A stretch of DNA of 64,000 nucleotides from Thiomargarita sp. (lineage in GTDB: Bacteria; Pseudomonadota; Gammaproteobacteria; Beggiatoales; Beggiatoaceae), in NCBI GenBank assembly GCA_020726335.1, contig DYSU01000001.1:26183-90182 (forward strand), written 5' to 3'. Of this stretch, positions 43,996 through 54,608 are shown in pieces; the first letter of the stretch is position 1, and each line of letters starts with the position of its first letter. The position numbers were made by a program, and so were the translations under genes. The notes below the pieces were generated by a model. The model did not search any database. It saw only the letters and a list, made by a program, of their open reading frames with translations, and was not told the DNA's origin.

Positions 43996-46900
43996 TTAAG
44001 GCCTGACAATCAGTTTTTGCGGTAAACTGATGCCATATACATCGGGTTCATACATTTCTTCTGCATGGGTGGGCATGATGCTGAATTCGCCCAAGGCCAT
44101 GGCTTGCGCGGTATAAGCCAGATGGTAATTGCCTGCGGGTAAATAATCGGCATAGAAAATCGCTGCGTGGTGGCGCAATTCTTGGTGATAAAAATTCCAA
44201 AACGATGCGCCATATTCTTGCCAATCGTTGTGGTTGAACCAGAATGAACCGCCTGCATAATCGCCATTGGCTTTGTCGGCATCCACTTTTGAGGCGGTGG
44301 CCAAATCGCGGTTGACAGGCTCTAAGCCACCGGGAACGGGGTCGTTGACAACGACAAAGTTGCGTGCGGTGGGCAAGGACAAGAACAAATCGACTTTGAC
44401 CAATTCACCTGTTTTCAGCGACAGCGGCGAAGTCAACAACAGCCATTGGCCGTCGCGCTCTACGCTGTATTCGCGGCGCACATCCATGCCTGCGTTAATC
44501 GCTTCGGCGTGATCTTGTTTGCTGGCATAGGCCATTCTCACCCCGTAATACAAGCGACCTTGGCCCGTTTTGGTCAAGGCCACCGTCGCTTTGCTTGCGA
44601 GGTCTTGGGCGGTGATATTGCGTTTGAAGCTGACTTCAGGTTGATTGGCTTGGTTAAACGCGGTTTTGCCCAAAGACGTTTGATTGAACCACGCTTCAAC
44701 TTCCATATTCGGCCTGTCTTTTTCATACACTTTGGCATAGTCAATCAGCGCATTCATGCAAAACATGTTTTCTTGGGTGTTTTCCCAATGGTCACGGTTT
44801 TTGCGGCTTGCACTGATGGCGCGCACCATTTTCATCGGTATATCCAAAGCTTTCGGTTGTGACAGCAAACTGCTCAACACCGCGCAGTTGTCGCGCAAGC
44901 TCGAAGCTAAAATCCGATCATAGCCATCGTCCAATGTTTCATTGAAGGTGACTTTGCCGCCGCTTTGCACCGCTTTGTTCAAAATGGTTTGCAATATCTC
45001 GGCTTGAATTTTTGCTGTGCCTTTGATTTGTCGCGCCGCCGTTAAAAACTGCGCTTGGCCGAATAAACTCATCTGTGGCACATGGGGCGCGTAACGTTGG
45101 ATGTCGGCCAGTCCCACTTGCTGACGTTGTGCCAACGCCGCCAATGCCACGGCGCGCACGGTAGCCGTCATACCTTGGCTGTAAAAATCGGGCAACACAT
45201 CTTTGCGCAACAGGTTTTTTAAATAATCGTGCAACCTGGCTTCCGCTTGAATCGGAATTTCATGGCCTGCATCGCGCAACCACACAAAAGCCAAGGCGGT
45301 ATACGCGCTCAAATACGGGCCGACCCGCTCATCTTGGGGAACAAAATAGGCCATGCCGCCATTGGGGGCTTGGTATTCGCTGACCCATTTTAAGGTGTCT
45401 TGAGGCAAAGTCACGCTGTCTTCCCATTCAATATGGTCACTCAACCAAGGTTTTAATCGCTGATAATGCGAAGCCATCACCGCTTTGCTCAATTTTTGTT
45501 CCCAACACATGTACGGATAATCGCGCATATAGGCAAACGCGCCATCGACATTATTGATCACCGTTGGGGCAACCGTTACGCTGACATCGCCTGTGTCGGG
45601 GTAAATGTCTTTGGGAAACGCTAAAGATTCAGTCACTTGCGCTTCATTTGTGGAACCGTAAGTGGCCGCAGTTTCCAACGCACGCCGAGGATAAACCGTC
45701 AATTCTTTTTGCAAACGGTCGGTTTGTTTGTCGTCTGCTTCCAAAGTTTCGGCTTTGGCGGTGAAGCGAATCAACCCCGTTTTGTCTGCGCTGATGGGCA
45801 AAACCACAGGATAACGTTGAAACGGCAAAGTGTCCAAAGTTTGTTCGACAAATAAATTGTCGTGGGTTTCCAACCGTACTTTGATTTTGCGGGTTTTGTC
45901 AGTGCGGTTCATGATCATAAACCGCGCTTGAAATTGATCACCCACCATCACTTGATTGGGTAAAGCTGAACTCAATTGAACGAGTTGATTGACTTTAAAA
46001 TTGTAATCGCTCAAACCCATCAAATCGTTGGCCGTGACCGCCATCGCCAATACGCGCCAACCTGTTAAATTATCAGGCAATTGGAAGCTGACTTGGGCTT
46101 TGCCTGCGGCATCGGTTTTGACCGCAGGATTCCAATAGCTGACATATTTGAACAACGAACGCATACTCAAATGACTGCCGCCATCGCCTGCGGGGTTTGC
46201 GCCTTTTTTGGCAAACAATTGGCGACCGACCAACTGGGTCAATAAATTGAAGTTTTTAACATCCAAACCATCCAACTGATAAAAACCTTGGTAGGGGTCA
46301 AAATAATCTTTGCCGCCTTGAATCAAATCAAAGACCGCTTCATCCAACACCACCACGGCCAATTCCATGGGTTCGGCTTGTGGTTTGGCTGTCGCGGGTT
46401 TTGGCGTGGCGGTTTTAACCGTGGTCGCTTTTGCAACCTGTTCGGATTTTACCGGCTCTGCCGCTTTGGCAGGCACAGGTTTAAGCGCAGGTTTGCGAAT
46501 TATTTTTCGTTTGGCGACAAAATTCAAAGTCACGGTGTCGCGGGGTTTGTAGGTCGCTTTGTCTGAGGTGATGTTAACCACCAGCGTTTTGTCGTCATCG
46601 TTGACTTCTGTTTTGACATAACCTATGCGAAACGCGGGTTTACCCAAATCAATTTGGTTGTTGTCCAAGGGTTTAGCCACCCGTGGCGACATGAGCATCA
46701 CCGATAAATAAAACCCAGGGATGTGTTCAGGTTTAATATCAAATTCAATCACTTCCACGCTGTTTGCCAAGGTTTTTGTCCAATGCTGCAACACACCGTT
46801 GCGTTCAATGCTGATTAACGCGCTCGCATTGGGATAAGGGTTTTGCACCAGATAGCGCGCTTTGTCGCCGACTTTATAGCGATTGCTTTCCGCCACCAAC

Positions 46901-49896
46901 GGCAAGCGGTTATTTTCGGGGCTTTCCCAAACCACCTCCCCTACACCCGAAGCCCATTGGTTGAGAATGGTTTGCTGTAAACGGTTTTTGCTGTCATGAA
47001 TGCGGGCCACCAGACGATATACACCCGCTGATTTCGGGGTGAATTCACAGACCACAACCGCATCCGCCCGCGAAGTCAACGCGCATTCGCTTTCGCTTTG
47101 CCATTCGTGATGGTATTGGCTCAAATAAGCATTGCCCGCGCCTTTGACTTTGGCCGTTCTGGTCACGCGCCGTTCCACTTTGATGTTAATTGCACTGTTG
47201 GCCACAGGTTTGCCTTGGGCATCGAGCACCAGCGCGTTGACTTGGGCCAACTGGCCTTGTTGCAACAGCCATTGGGTCGCTTTCAAACCGACAAAACGAT
47301 CACGGCCAACATAAGCTGCGTTTTGAGTGCTGGCGACATTTTTGCCACGGTCATCTTGCACCGCGCTTTCCACCATTAATTGGCCATATAACACTTTGGG
47401 CAAATTCAGTTTGAATTCGCTGGTCAACTCGCCTTGTTGATTGATTTTGCTGTCATAATTAAACACGCTTTCCGTGCCGTTGTGTTCGGGGTCTAAGACA
47501 TCAAATTGGAAATTTTTGGCCAACGGATGCTCGGGATAAAAGCTTTGGGGTTGTACTTCAGCATGGATGCGGGTGGTGGCATCGGCATAAGGGCCGCCTG
47601 CGTGCAGTTTGGCCAAGGTGGTGACTTTAACGGTATCGCCATCGTGGAACAATTTGCCATTGAGTTCGGTGCTGACTTTAAACGGCGAGGGGGTGAAGTC
47701 ACTGACCAATACTTTCAACGGTGTCCATGTTCTGCTTTCAGTAAAATCAGCGGTTAAATTGAAATAATACCAGCCAACAGCGGCGGTTTTGGGCAAGGCA
47801 AATTCACCGTCTAACCCACCAAAAGCGGACAAAACCAATTCTTTGGCTTCATAAACCACTTTTCCGCTGGGATCGGTGACTTGCAATTGATAATTTTTGC
47901 TGGGCGCAGGAATCAAGTTTTTATTGTTTTCATTGCGGACATAAATTTTATATTGAACGGTGTCGCCAACTTTGTACACGCCTTGCGCCGTGGTTCCCCA
48001 CGCTTTGATGTGACCGTATTTTTGCTGGATGTCGCTGTGAACAGAATAATCTTCAGAAAAATCATAGATTGACATTTCAAAATGGTAATCTAAAGGCAAT
48101 AACGCCATGTCATCGCCTTTATCAGCACGCAAAAACAACATGGATTCATCGCCATAGCCGAACAACAATTTCAATTTGGGGTCAAGCTCTTTCAGACCTT
48201 TTAATTTGGCAATGCCGTTGGCATCGGTCACCGCTTCCACCAAGGCAACAGGATTTTGCGCTAAGTTTTTGTAATTGTTTGAAAAAATTTGGACAGCCAC
48301 GTCGGCAACGGGTTGGCCTGTGGCCAAATCGGTCACCCACACCAAACTGTTGTGGTGGCCTAATTTAACTTGGATATTGAATGGGGTGACTTGGGCAAAA
48401 AACGATTCTTGGCGGGGTTGCTGGTCATAATCGGTGATTTGCGGCGTGGTGTTGAACTCACCGAAAACCACGCCTGTTTCATGGTTCAATAATTGGCGCA
48501 TACCCAGCGGCATTTTAAAGGTGACATCTTGCGCTTTGGCCACGGGGAGGTTTTTTTGCTGTTGTGTTTTAACCTCTTTAGGGGTCAATGTGGTGTAGTT
48601 GAAATGCAGTTGCGCTAAATTGGTGACCATAATCGGCACTTCGCTGTCCACGCCTTTTTCCAAAACGCTGTAGGCGTGTTCAAAACTGTAATTGGGCAAG
48701 CGGTGGTCTGTGGCAAATTGCATCGTTTCGTTTTGCGTCAACGGGCGGCCAAATTCGTCTTTTAATGACCCTGCGGCCAGTTGTAGCGCATAGTTTTGAT
48801 AGGCTTTTAAATAAACAGGCAGCCATAGGATGTATTTTTCATTGCGTTCATGGGGCGCGTCTAGGCGGTCATAATCATCGGCATTTTTCCATGGGTCAAC
48901 CCCTTTGCCATCGCCTGCCAAAGCGGGTTTTAGCTCTAAAGCTTGTTTTAAAGCTTGATAGCTGACGGGGCTGGAAAAACTCAAACCCACGCCTTGCAAT
49001 GGATTACAACGGGAAAAGGTTTCATTGCTTTGCACGGGAATGAACACTTCTTTATCGGTGTTATCGGTACAATTCACGCCCAAAAACTTAAAGGCGGGAA
49101 AAGTGTGGAAAGCAACCACGGTGCGTTTTTCAATGCCACGTTCAGGCCCAGATTTCGCCTGTAGATTGGGTTGGATTTTTAATTCAATCGCCAAATTGTT
49201 GCCCAACAATTCGGTGGGGGAGATTAACCAAACATCGTTGAATTTGGGCAACGGTTTTTTCAAAGATTGGGCGTTTAACACCAAATCATTATTGTTTTCA
49301 GTGTCTTGCTGGACAAAAACGCTGATTCTTTTGCCCGTGGCACTGCGAAAATACACACTTTTGGTTACTGAATCAGGGCTGACAGCTTGGTTAAATTTAA
49401 GCCGCACAAACGGCATGTCGGGGGCTTTCCATGTTTTAAAGCTGGCCCAATCGAGCACAGGGCGTTCGGTAATAAAAGTGTGTCGCTGGGCTTCAGCCAA
49501 AGTTTGGCCATTTTCGGTTTGAAAACCTTTATTAATCAACAGGTGATAACGGGTGGCTTGTTTTGCTTTATCTTTCTCCGTGAGCTGACAGGCCAGCGAT
49601 GAGGTGTTCAGCCATCGCCATTGACAGTTTAACGCAGGGGTGATGGTGACAGGAATGTCTTTTGCGTCGCGCTCCATTTTACCCACAGGCACCACAGGTT
49701 GATTAAATTGCAATACAATCTGTCTCGTTGCAGGCACGTCTTTGCCCTCGGGCGTAACGCGTATGATTTTTAATGATTGCGTGTTCTGATTAAATTTGGC
49801 AGAATCAAACGCTTGTTTGGGCGGGATGTCTTGCGCTTGCAAGGATAAACTCAACAAGCTAAAAAACAATATGGGTATCAGTCTAGCGGTGTGCAT
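43996..49896 (-). CDS. large alpha-2-macroglobulin-family periplasmic protein
   Basis: A 1966-residue protein. Start ATG 49896 has AGGAGA upstream and a signal peptide (LIPILFFSLLSLSLQAQ); there is no lipobox cysteine, in contrast to E. coli YfhM. The N-terminal MG domains, bait-region part and thioester domain can be followed: FVKYVSYWNP...GKAQVSFQLPDNLTGWRVLA marks the A2M core, and the thioester motif is CWEQ (Cys1464, Gln1467). A Pro/Ala/Lys-rich linker (KPVPAKAAEPVKSEQ region) interrupts the middle. Such proteins trap proteases and guard the cell; bacterial ones usually accompany pbpC, which is absent. The long in-frame part upstream (to 50061) has no family features. Confidence 0.88.
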   Translation of the reverse strand: MHTARLIPILFFSLLSLSLQAQDIPPKQAFDSAKFNQNTQSLKIIRVTPEGKDVPATRQIVLQFNQPVVPVGKMERDAKDIPVTITPALNCQWRWLNTSSLACQLTEKDKAKQATRYHLLINKGFQTENGQTLAEAQRHTFITERPVLDWASFKTWKAPDMPFVRLKFNQAVSPDSVTKSVYFRSATGKRISVFVQQDTENNNDLVLNAQSLKKPLPKFNDVWLISPTELLGNNLAIELKIQPNLQAKSGPERGIEKRTVVAFHTFPAFKFLGVNCTDNTDKEVFIPVQSNETFSRCNPLQGVGLSFSSPVSYQALKQALELKPALAGDGKGVDPWKNADDYDRLDAPHERNEKYILWLPVYLKAYQNYALQLAAGSLKDEFGRPLTQNETMQFATDHRLPNYSFEHAYSVLEKGVDSEVPIMVTNLAQLHFNYTTLTPKEVKTQQQKNLPVAKAQDVTFKMPLGMRQLLNHETGVVFGEFNTTPQITDYDQQPRQESFFAQVTPFNIQVKLGHHNSLVWVTDLATGQPVADVAVQIFSNNYKNLAQNPVALVEAVTDANGIAKLKGLKELDPKLKLLFGYGDESMLFLRADKGDDMALLPLDYHFEMSIYDFSEDYSVHSDIQQKYGHIKAWGTTAQGVYKVGDTVQYKIYVRNENNKNLIPAPSKNYQLQVTDPSGKVVYEAKELVLSAFGGLDGEFALPKTAAVGWYYFNLTADFTESRTWTPLKVLVSDFTPSPFKVSTELNGKLFHDGDTVKVTTLAKLHAGGPYADATTRIHAEVQPQSFYPEHPLAKNFQFDVLDPEHNGTESVFNYDSKINQQGELTSEFKLNLPKVLYGQLMVESAVQDDRGKNVASTQNAAYVGRDRFVGLKATQWLLQQGQLAQVNALVLDAQGKPVANSAINIKVERRVTRTAKVKGAGNAYLSQYHHEWQSESECALTSRADAVVVCEFTPKSAGVYRLVARIHDSKNRLQQTILNQWASGVGEVVWESPENNRLPLVAESNRYKVGDKARYLVQNPYPNASALISIERNGVLQHWTKTLANSVEVIEFDIKPEHIPGFYLSVMLMSPRVAKPLDNNQIDLGKPAFRIGYVKTEVNDDDKTLVVNITSDKATYKPRDTVTLNFVAKRKIIRKPALKPVPAKAAEPVKSEQVAKATTVKTATPKPATAKPQAEPMELAVVVLDEAVFDLIQGGKDYFDPYQGFYQLDGLDVKNFNLLTQLVGRQLFAKKGANPAGDGGSHLSMRSLFKYVSYWNPAVKTDAAGKAQVSFQLPDNLTGWRVLAMAVTANDLMGLSDYNFKVNQLVQLSSALPNQVMVGDQFQARFMIMNRTDKTRKIKVRLETHDNLFVEQTLDTLPFQRYPVVLPISADKTGLIRFTAKAETLEADDKQTDRLQKELTVYPRRALETAATYGSTNEAQVTESLAFPKDIYPDTGDVSVTVAPTVINNVDGAFAYMRDYPYMCWEQKLSKAVMASHYQRLKPWLSDHIEWEDSVTLPQDTLKWVSEYQAPNGGMAYFVPQDERVGPYLSAYTALAFVWLRDAGHEIPIQAEARLHDYLKNLLRKDVLPDFYSQGMTATVRAVALAALAQRQQVGLADIQRYAPHVPQMSLFGQAQFLTAARQIKGTAKIQAEILQTILNKAVQSGGKVTFNETLDDGYDRILASSLRDNCAVLSSLLSQPKALDIPMKMVRAISASRKNRDHWENTQENMFCMNALIDYAKVYEKDRPNMEVEAWFNQTSLGKTAFNQANQPEVSFKRNITAQDLASKATVALTKTGQGRLYYGVRMAYASKQDHAEAINAGMDVRREYSVERDGQWLLLTSPLSLKTGELVKVDLFLSLPTARNFVVVNDPVPGGLEPVNRDLATASKVDADKANGDYAGGSFWFNHNDWQEYGASFWNFYHQELRHHAAIFYADYLPAGNYHLAYTAQAMALGEFSIMPTHAEEMYEPDVYGISLPQKLIVRP

Positions 49897-50043
49897 GGTG
49901 GTCTCCTGAGCCTTTTCTTGCCGCAACGCGCAAAAAATTAGAAAAATCATCATAACAAAAACTGTGCGGGATGAAAATAGACGATAAATCAAGCCAATCA
50001 AATAATGTGGCTTCACAAAATCATGGCTTGATCGCTTTGGCTG

Positions 50044-51615
50044 ATGCCGGATAAAAACCACTTGATATTATACCGCGATTTTATGCCGCAAGGCCATATT
50101 CTCATTGTCAGCGACAATGGGGATGACATTTTTTATCTGACATTATTGTTGAAAAAACAGGGGTTTGCTGTGGATGAAGCGCGCACGCCTGACATCGCTT
50201 GGGAAAAAATTGAGCAATGTATGCCTGATGTGATTTTACTCACCCCTTTTTTTCAAAAAAAACCCACCGCCTCTTTGTGTCAAAAACTGCATCAACAAGC
50301 CAACACCGCCCATATTCCGCTGTTGTACCTGCTCAGCTCGTTGGAATTGAAACAATATCAGTTATTTAAACAGAGCATGGCCGATTATTTGCTCAAGCCG
50401 TTTCAAGCGGAAGAAGTCATCAACCGTTTGCAAAATTACTGTTATTTGAGTCAACTGTTGCATAAACTGCCTGCATTACAAGCCGATGAAACCTTGGCAG
50501 CGTACAGTTTTACCCAAAATAAAAAAATTGAACAGATGTTGACTCAATTGTTGATAGAAAATCAATCCTTAAAAAAACAGCTTAATAAACAGTCGTTTAC
50601 AGACATATCCACCGCTCATGGCGACCTTGGACAATTGTTGTTACAAAATCAAACCTTAGAAGAGCAACTGGAAGAACGCAATCTCAAAGTAGAAAAACTC
50701 AACACCATGTATGAATGCTTTGTGCCGCGTGAGTTTTTAGACCATTTGGGTAAATCCAGCATTGTGGAGGTGCAACCGGGGGATCAAATTCAAAAGAAAA
50801 TGAGCATCATTTTTCTGGATATTCGAGAGTTCACCAGTTTATCGGAAAAAATGTCGCCACAAGAAAATTTCAGTTTTCTCAATGAATATTTAAGTTATAT
50901 CAGCCCCGTGGTACGCCAACACAGTGGTTTTATTGATAAATATATCGGTGATGCCATCATGGCGTTGTTTCCAAACGATCCCGAAGATGCGCTGAAAGCG
51001 GCGATTGGCATCCGCCAAGCGTTAAGTCAATTCAATATTCAACAGCGCATTAAAGACACCAGCGACATCAGTCAAGGTATAGGCCAAAAACGCAAACAAG
51101 CGTTTAAACCGATCACCATTGGCATTGGCATTCACACAGGCAACATGATTTTGGGTGTGATTGGTGAAAAAGGGCGAATGCAAAGCACGGTGATTTCTGA
51201 TGCGGTCAATCTGGCTTCGCGGTTGGAAGGTTTGACCAAAATTTATGGCGCGACCATTATCATCAGTTTACAGGCTTTGGAATTGACCCATAAAGCGCAA
51301 TACCGTTCGCGTTATATCGGTCGCATCCAAGTCAAAGGCAAGAAAAAACCTGTTTCGGTGTACGAAATTTTTGATGGCGATTCCGCCCCCATCATGGCGT
51401 TGAAGATGAAAACCCGCAACACATTTGTCAAAGCATTGGAAAATTATCAACACAAAAAAATTGGCGAAGCGGCCACTTTGTTCCGTCAAGTTTTGGACAT
51501 CAATCCCAATGACAAAGCGGCAAAACTTTATCTTAACCGCATTTCCACTTTGGTCAACCTCAGCAGCGAAGCACTCAACGCTTGGGAGCCGATTGAAGTT
51601 TTAGACCACAAATAG
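50044..51615 (+). CDS. degenerate receiver-class III adenylate cyclase
   Basis: A 523-residue protein (alternative start ATG 50083). The N-terminus is a receiver-like domain (ILIVSDNGDD, DVILLTPFF, YLLKPFQAEEV), where the phospho-acceptor Asp is Thr67 and one acidic-pocket residue is Ser. A coiled coil (about 165-225) leads to a class III nucleotide cyclase domain: metal Asp in IIFLDIREFTSLSEKM and GDAIMALFP, adenine-selecting Lys in GFIDKYIGDA with Asp in VISDAVNLASRLEGL. So it should make cAMP, without phosphorylation control in the usual way. A C-terminal TPR-like segment (ALENYQHKKIGEAATLFRQVLD) follows. The gene is divergent from the alpha-2-macroglobulin gene. Confidence 0.87.
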   Translation: MPDKNHLILYRDFMPQGHILIVSDNGDDIFYLTLLLKKQGFAVDEARTPDIAWEKIEQCMPDVILLTPFFQKKPTASLCQKLHQQANTAHIPLLYLLSSLELKQYQLFKQSMADYLLKPFQAEEVINRLQNYCYLSQLLHKLPALQADETLAAYSFTQNKKIEQMLTQLLIENQSLKKQLNKQSFTDISTAHGDLGQLLLQNQTLEEQLEERNLKVEKLNTMYECFVPREFLDHLGKSSIVEVQPGDQIQKKMSIIFLDIREFTSLSEKMSPQENFSFLNEYLSYISPVVRQHSGFIDKYIGDAIMALFPNDPEDALKAAIGIRQALSQFNIQQRIKDTSDISQGIGQKRKQAFKPITIGIGIHTGNMILGVIGEKGRMQSTVISDAVNLASRLEGLTKIYGATIIISLQALELTHKAQYRSRYIGRIQVKGKKKPVSVYEIFDGDSAPIMALKMKTRNTFVKALENYQHKKIGEAATLFRQVLDINPNDKAAKLYLNRISTLVNLSSEALNAWEPIEVLDHK

Positions 51616-51681
51616 CCGCGCTTGAATTATCGCGGCACAGCACCACATTCATGGAATATTCTACCTATTGAAGGTTTTACA

Positions 51682-54114
51682 ATGACAGAAGAGCAAACCA
51701 CAATCATTCCGATTTTACCCCTACGCGATGTGGTGGTTTATCCCCATATGGTGATTCCTTTGTTTGTCGGTCGAGAAAAATCCATTCACGCGCTGGAAGA
51801 AGCCATGGGGCGCGACAAGAAAATTTTGTTGGTCACGCAAAAACAAGCGGGCGATGACGACCCGTTGACCCAAAATTTACACCCCGTGGGGACAGTGGCA
51901 ACCATTTTACAGTTATTGAAACTGCCTGATGGTACAGTCAAATTATTGGTTGAAGGCGTGCAACGGGCGCATATTTTAGAGTTTATCACCACCCAAGATT
52001 ATATCAGTGCGCGTTTCGGGTATTTGTTTGAAGGCGTGCCGAATGAACGCGAAGCCGACGTTTTAAGCCGATCAGCGATCAATCAATTTGATCAATACAT
52101 CAAACTCAATAAAAAAATTCCCCCTGAAATTTTGGCTTCATTGAACAGCATCAATGATGTGAGCCGTTTGGCCGACACCATTGCGGCACACATGAACATC
52201 AAAATTCAAGAAAAACAAAAAGTGTTGGAAATCGCCGACGCATTGCCGCGTTTGGAATACTTAATTGCCTTAATGGAAACCGAGCTGGATTTATTGCAAG
52301 TAGAAAAACGCATTCGCAAACGGGTCAAAGGCCAGATGGAAAAAAGCCAGCGCGAATATTATTTGAACGAACAAATCAAAGCGATTCAAAAAGAGCTGGG
52401 CGAACACCATGAACAAGACGGCGCGCCCAATGAAATTGAAAAACTGGCCGAGCGCATCAAGCAATCAGGCATGTCCAAAGAAGCGGAAACCAAAGCCACA
52501 GCAGAATTAAACAAGCTTAAAATGATGTCGCCGATGTCATCAGAAGCGACAGTGGTGCGCAATTACATTGATGTGATACTGGGTGTGCCGTGGAAAAAAA
52601 CCACCAAAATCAGCACCGATTTGAACAAAGCCGAGCGCATTTTGGAAAGCGAACACTATGGCTTAGAAAAAGTCAAAGAGCGGATTTTGGAATATTTGGC
52701 CGTACAACGGCGGGTGAAAAAACTCAAAGGCCCGATTTTGTGTTTGGTCGGCCCACCCGGCGTGGGTAAAACCTCGTTGGGGCAATCCATTGCCAAAGCC
52801 ACCAACCGCAAATTTATTCGCATGTCGTTGGGCGGGGTGCGCGATGAAGCTGAAATTCGTGGCCACCGACGCACTTATATCGGCTCAATGCCGGGCAAAA
52901 TCATTCAAAATTTGAGCAAAATCGGCACTAAAAATCCGTTTTTCTTGTTGGATGAAGTGGATAAAATGTCCATGGATTTTCGCGGCGACCCCTCTTCTGC
53001 GTTATTGGAAGTGTTAGACCCTGAACAAAACAACACGTTTAACGACCATTATTTGGAAGTGGATTATGATTTGTCGGACGTGATGTTTGTTGCCACCGCC
53101 AACAGTTTGGATATTCCACCGCCGTTGTTGGACAGAATGGAAGTGATTCGTCTGTCGGGTTATACCGAAGATGAAAAACTCAATATTGCCAAAAAATACT
53201 TATTGCCCAAGCAGTTAAAAGCCACGGGCTTAACGCCCAAAGAAATCACCTTGGGTGACAGCGCGTTGCGCGACATCGTGCGCTACTACACCCGTGAAGC
53301 GGGTGTGCGCAGTTTAGAGCGGGAAATTTCCAAAATCTGCCGCAAAGTGGTCAAACATTTGGGCAATGAAGACAACAGCCATAACAAAGTTATTGTTTCT
53401 TCACGCAATTTAGACAAATATTTGGGCGTGCGTCATTTCAATTATGGCAAAGCTGAAAGTGAAGACCGCGTGGGACAAGTCACAGGCTTGGCATGGACGC
53501 GGGTGGGCGGCGAGCTGTTGACCATCGAATCAGCCGTGATGCCGGGCAATGGTAAACTGACCCACACAGGTAAATTAGGCGAAGTGATGCGTGAATCCAT
53601 TCAAGCGGCGTTTACCGTGGTGCGCGGGCGGGCGGAAAGCTTGGGGATTGATAAAGATTTTTATCAAAAACACGATGTGCATATTCATGTGCCTGAAGGC
53701 GCAACCCCGAAAGACGGCCCCAGTGCGGGGGTTGGCATGTGTACCGCCTTGGTGTCGGTATTGACCAATATTCCCGTGCGCGCTGATGTGGCGATGACGG
53801 GCGAAATCACCTTGCGTGGCGAAGTGTTGCCCATCGGTGGCTTGAAAGAAAAATTGTTGGCCGCCATGCGTGGCGGTATTCGTTTGGTGTTAATTCCTGA
53901 TGAAAATCAAAAAGATTTGGCGGAAATCCCCGCTAAAATCAAAGACTATTTAGAGATTAAACCCGTCAAATGGATCGAAGAAGTGTTGGAATTGGCATTA
54001 AAAACCCGCCCCATACCGAAAACCCGCAACAATGAGGATGAAGCGGCTGTAAAGCCCGTGTTATCGACTGAAAAAAACACAGACAACAAACAAAATACGG
54101 TGCAAACCCATTGA
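51682..54114 (+). CDS. lon: ATP-dependent protease Lon
   Basis: An 810-residue Lon: N-terminal LAN domain ([28 protein letters not shown]), coiled coil, AAA+ domain ([24 protein letters not shown]) and the Ser/Lys protease ([20 protein letters not shown]; Lys in [14 protein letters not shown]). Lon degrades misfolded and some regulatory proteins. Starts upstream of ATG 51682 (frame open to 51622) precede a conserved MTEEQTT-like start and are unlikely. hup follows, the usual gammaproteobacterial order lon-hupB-ppiD. The extra C-terminal tail after about 775 is low in complexity. Confidence 0.97.
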   Translation: MTEEQTTIIPILPLRDVVVYPHMVIPLFVGREKSIHALEEAMGRDKKILLVTQKQAGDDDPLTQNLHPVGTVATILQLLKLPDGTVKLLVEGVQRAHILEFITTQDYISARFGYLFEGVPNEREADVLSRSAINQFDQYIKLNKKIPPEILASLNSINDVSRLADTIAAHMNIKIQEKQKVLEIADALPRLEYLIALMETELDLLQVEKRIRKRVKGQMEKSQREYYLNEQIKAIQKELGEHHEQDGAPNEIEKLAERIKQSGMSKEAETKATAELNKLKMMSPMSSEATVVRNYIDVILGVPWKKTTKISTDLNKAERILESEHYGLEKVKERILEYLAVQRRVKKLKGPILCLVGPPGVGKTSLGQSIAKATNRKFIRMSLGGVRDEAEIRGHRRTYIGSMPGKIIQNLSKIGTKNPFFLLDEVDKMSMDFRGDPSSALLEVLDPEQNNTFNDHYLEVDYDLSDVMFVATANSLDIPPPLLDRMEVIRLSGYTEDEKLNIAKKYLLPKQLKATGLTPKEITLGDSALRDIVRYYTREAGVRSLEREISKICRKVVKHLGNEDNSHNKVIVSSRNLDKYLGVRHFNYGKAESEDRVGQVTGLAWTRVGGELLTIESAVMPGNGKLTHTGKLGEVMRESIQAAFTVVRGRAESLGIDKDFYQKHDVHIHVPEGATPKDGPSAGVGMCTALVSVLTNIPVRADVAMTGEITLRGEVLPIGGLKEKLLAAMRGGIRLVLIPDENQKDLAEIPAKIKDYLEIKPVKWIEEVLELALKTRPIPKTRNNEDEAAVKPVLSTEKNTDNKQNTVQTH

Positions 54115-54163
54115 GATATTGTTGAAAATCTGCAATCATAAGCAACTGGGGTACAGATAAGAG

Positions 54164-54183
54164 GCAAATAAACCATTATTTGC
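54164..54183. promoter_or_regulatory. eight-base inverted repeat between lon and hup
   Basis: GCAAATAA (54164-54171) and TTATTTGC (54176-54183) form an A+T-rich stem with a four-base loop. No T run follows, so it is not a clear terminator. Confidence 0.4.
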
Positions 54184-54211
54184 TCTTGGCTTTAGGCCAT
54201 GACCTTTCAGT

Positions 54212-54240
54212 TTGCTGGTACAAAGCAGGCTTGGTTTATA
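54212..54240 (+). promoter_or_regulatory. candidate sigma-70 promoter for hup
   Basis: TTGCTG (54212-54217) and TTTATA (54235-54240) are 17 bases apart, 25 bases before the hup ATG. Both boxes are off consensus by two bases. It would let hup be expressed separately from lon. Confidence 0.4.
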
Positions 54241-54264
54241 TTTACAAGATAAAATGGGGGTAAA

Positions 54265-54540
54265 ATGAATAAGACTCAACTTGTTCAAACCGTTGCAAAA
54301 CATGCTGACATCACCAAAGCCCAAGCAAGTAAAGCCGTTGATAGCGCATTGGAAACCATCGCGGCTGCTTTAGTAGAGGGCGAACAAATTACTTTAATTG
54401 GTTTTGGTACGTTTGCCGTGCGTGAACGTGCTGCCAGAGCAGGACGCAATCCACAAACAGGCAAACCAATAGAAATTCCAGCCGCCAAAGTACCGACTTT
54501 TAAACCTGGAAAATCTTTAAAAGATGCGGTCAACACATAA
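54265..54540 (+). CDS. hupB: HU-type DNA-binding protein
   Basis: A 91-residue histone-like protein. The HU signature is complete: [25 protein letters not shown], then [54 protein letters not shown] binds and bends DNA as a dimer. GGGGG upstream supports ATG 54265. The lon-hup-ppiD order is conserved in gammaproteobacteria. A strong terminator follows 20 bases after the stop. Confidence 0.97.
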   Translation: MNKTQLVQTVAKHADITKAQASKAVDSALETIAAALVEGEQITLIGFGTFAVRERAARAGRNPQTGKPIEIPAAKVPTFKPGKSLKDAVNT

Positions 54541-54560
54541 TAACCCTGTAACCCAAAAAG

Positions 54561-54597
54561 CCGTTTGTTGTGACCAAACAAACGGTTTTTTATTTTT
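54561..54597 (+). terminator. Rho-independent terminator after hup
   Basis: CCGTTTGTT (54561-54569) and AACAAACGG (54577-54585) form a nine-base stem with a seven-base loop, followed by TTTTTTATTTTTT. This is the clearest terminator in the window. ppiD starts 24 bases beyond its stem. Confidence 0.92.
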
Positions 54598-54608
54598 TCG
54601 AGACCCTT

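Noticed and set aside
54164-54183. Terminator for lon
   Set aside because: The stem is A+T-rich and there is no T run; listed only as an inverted repeat.
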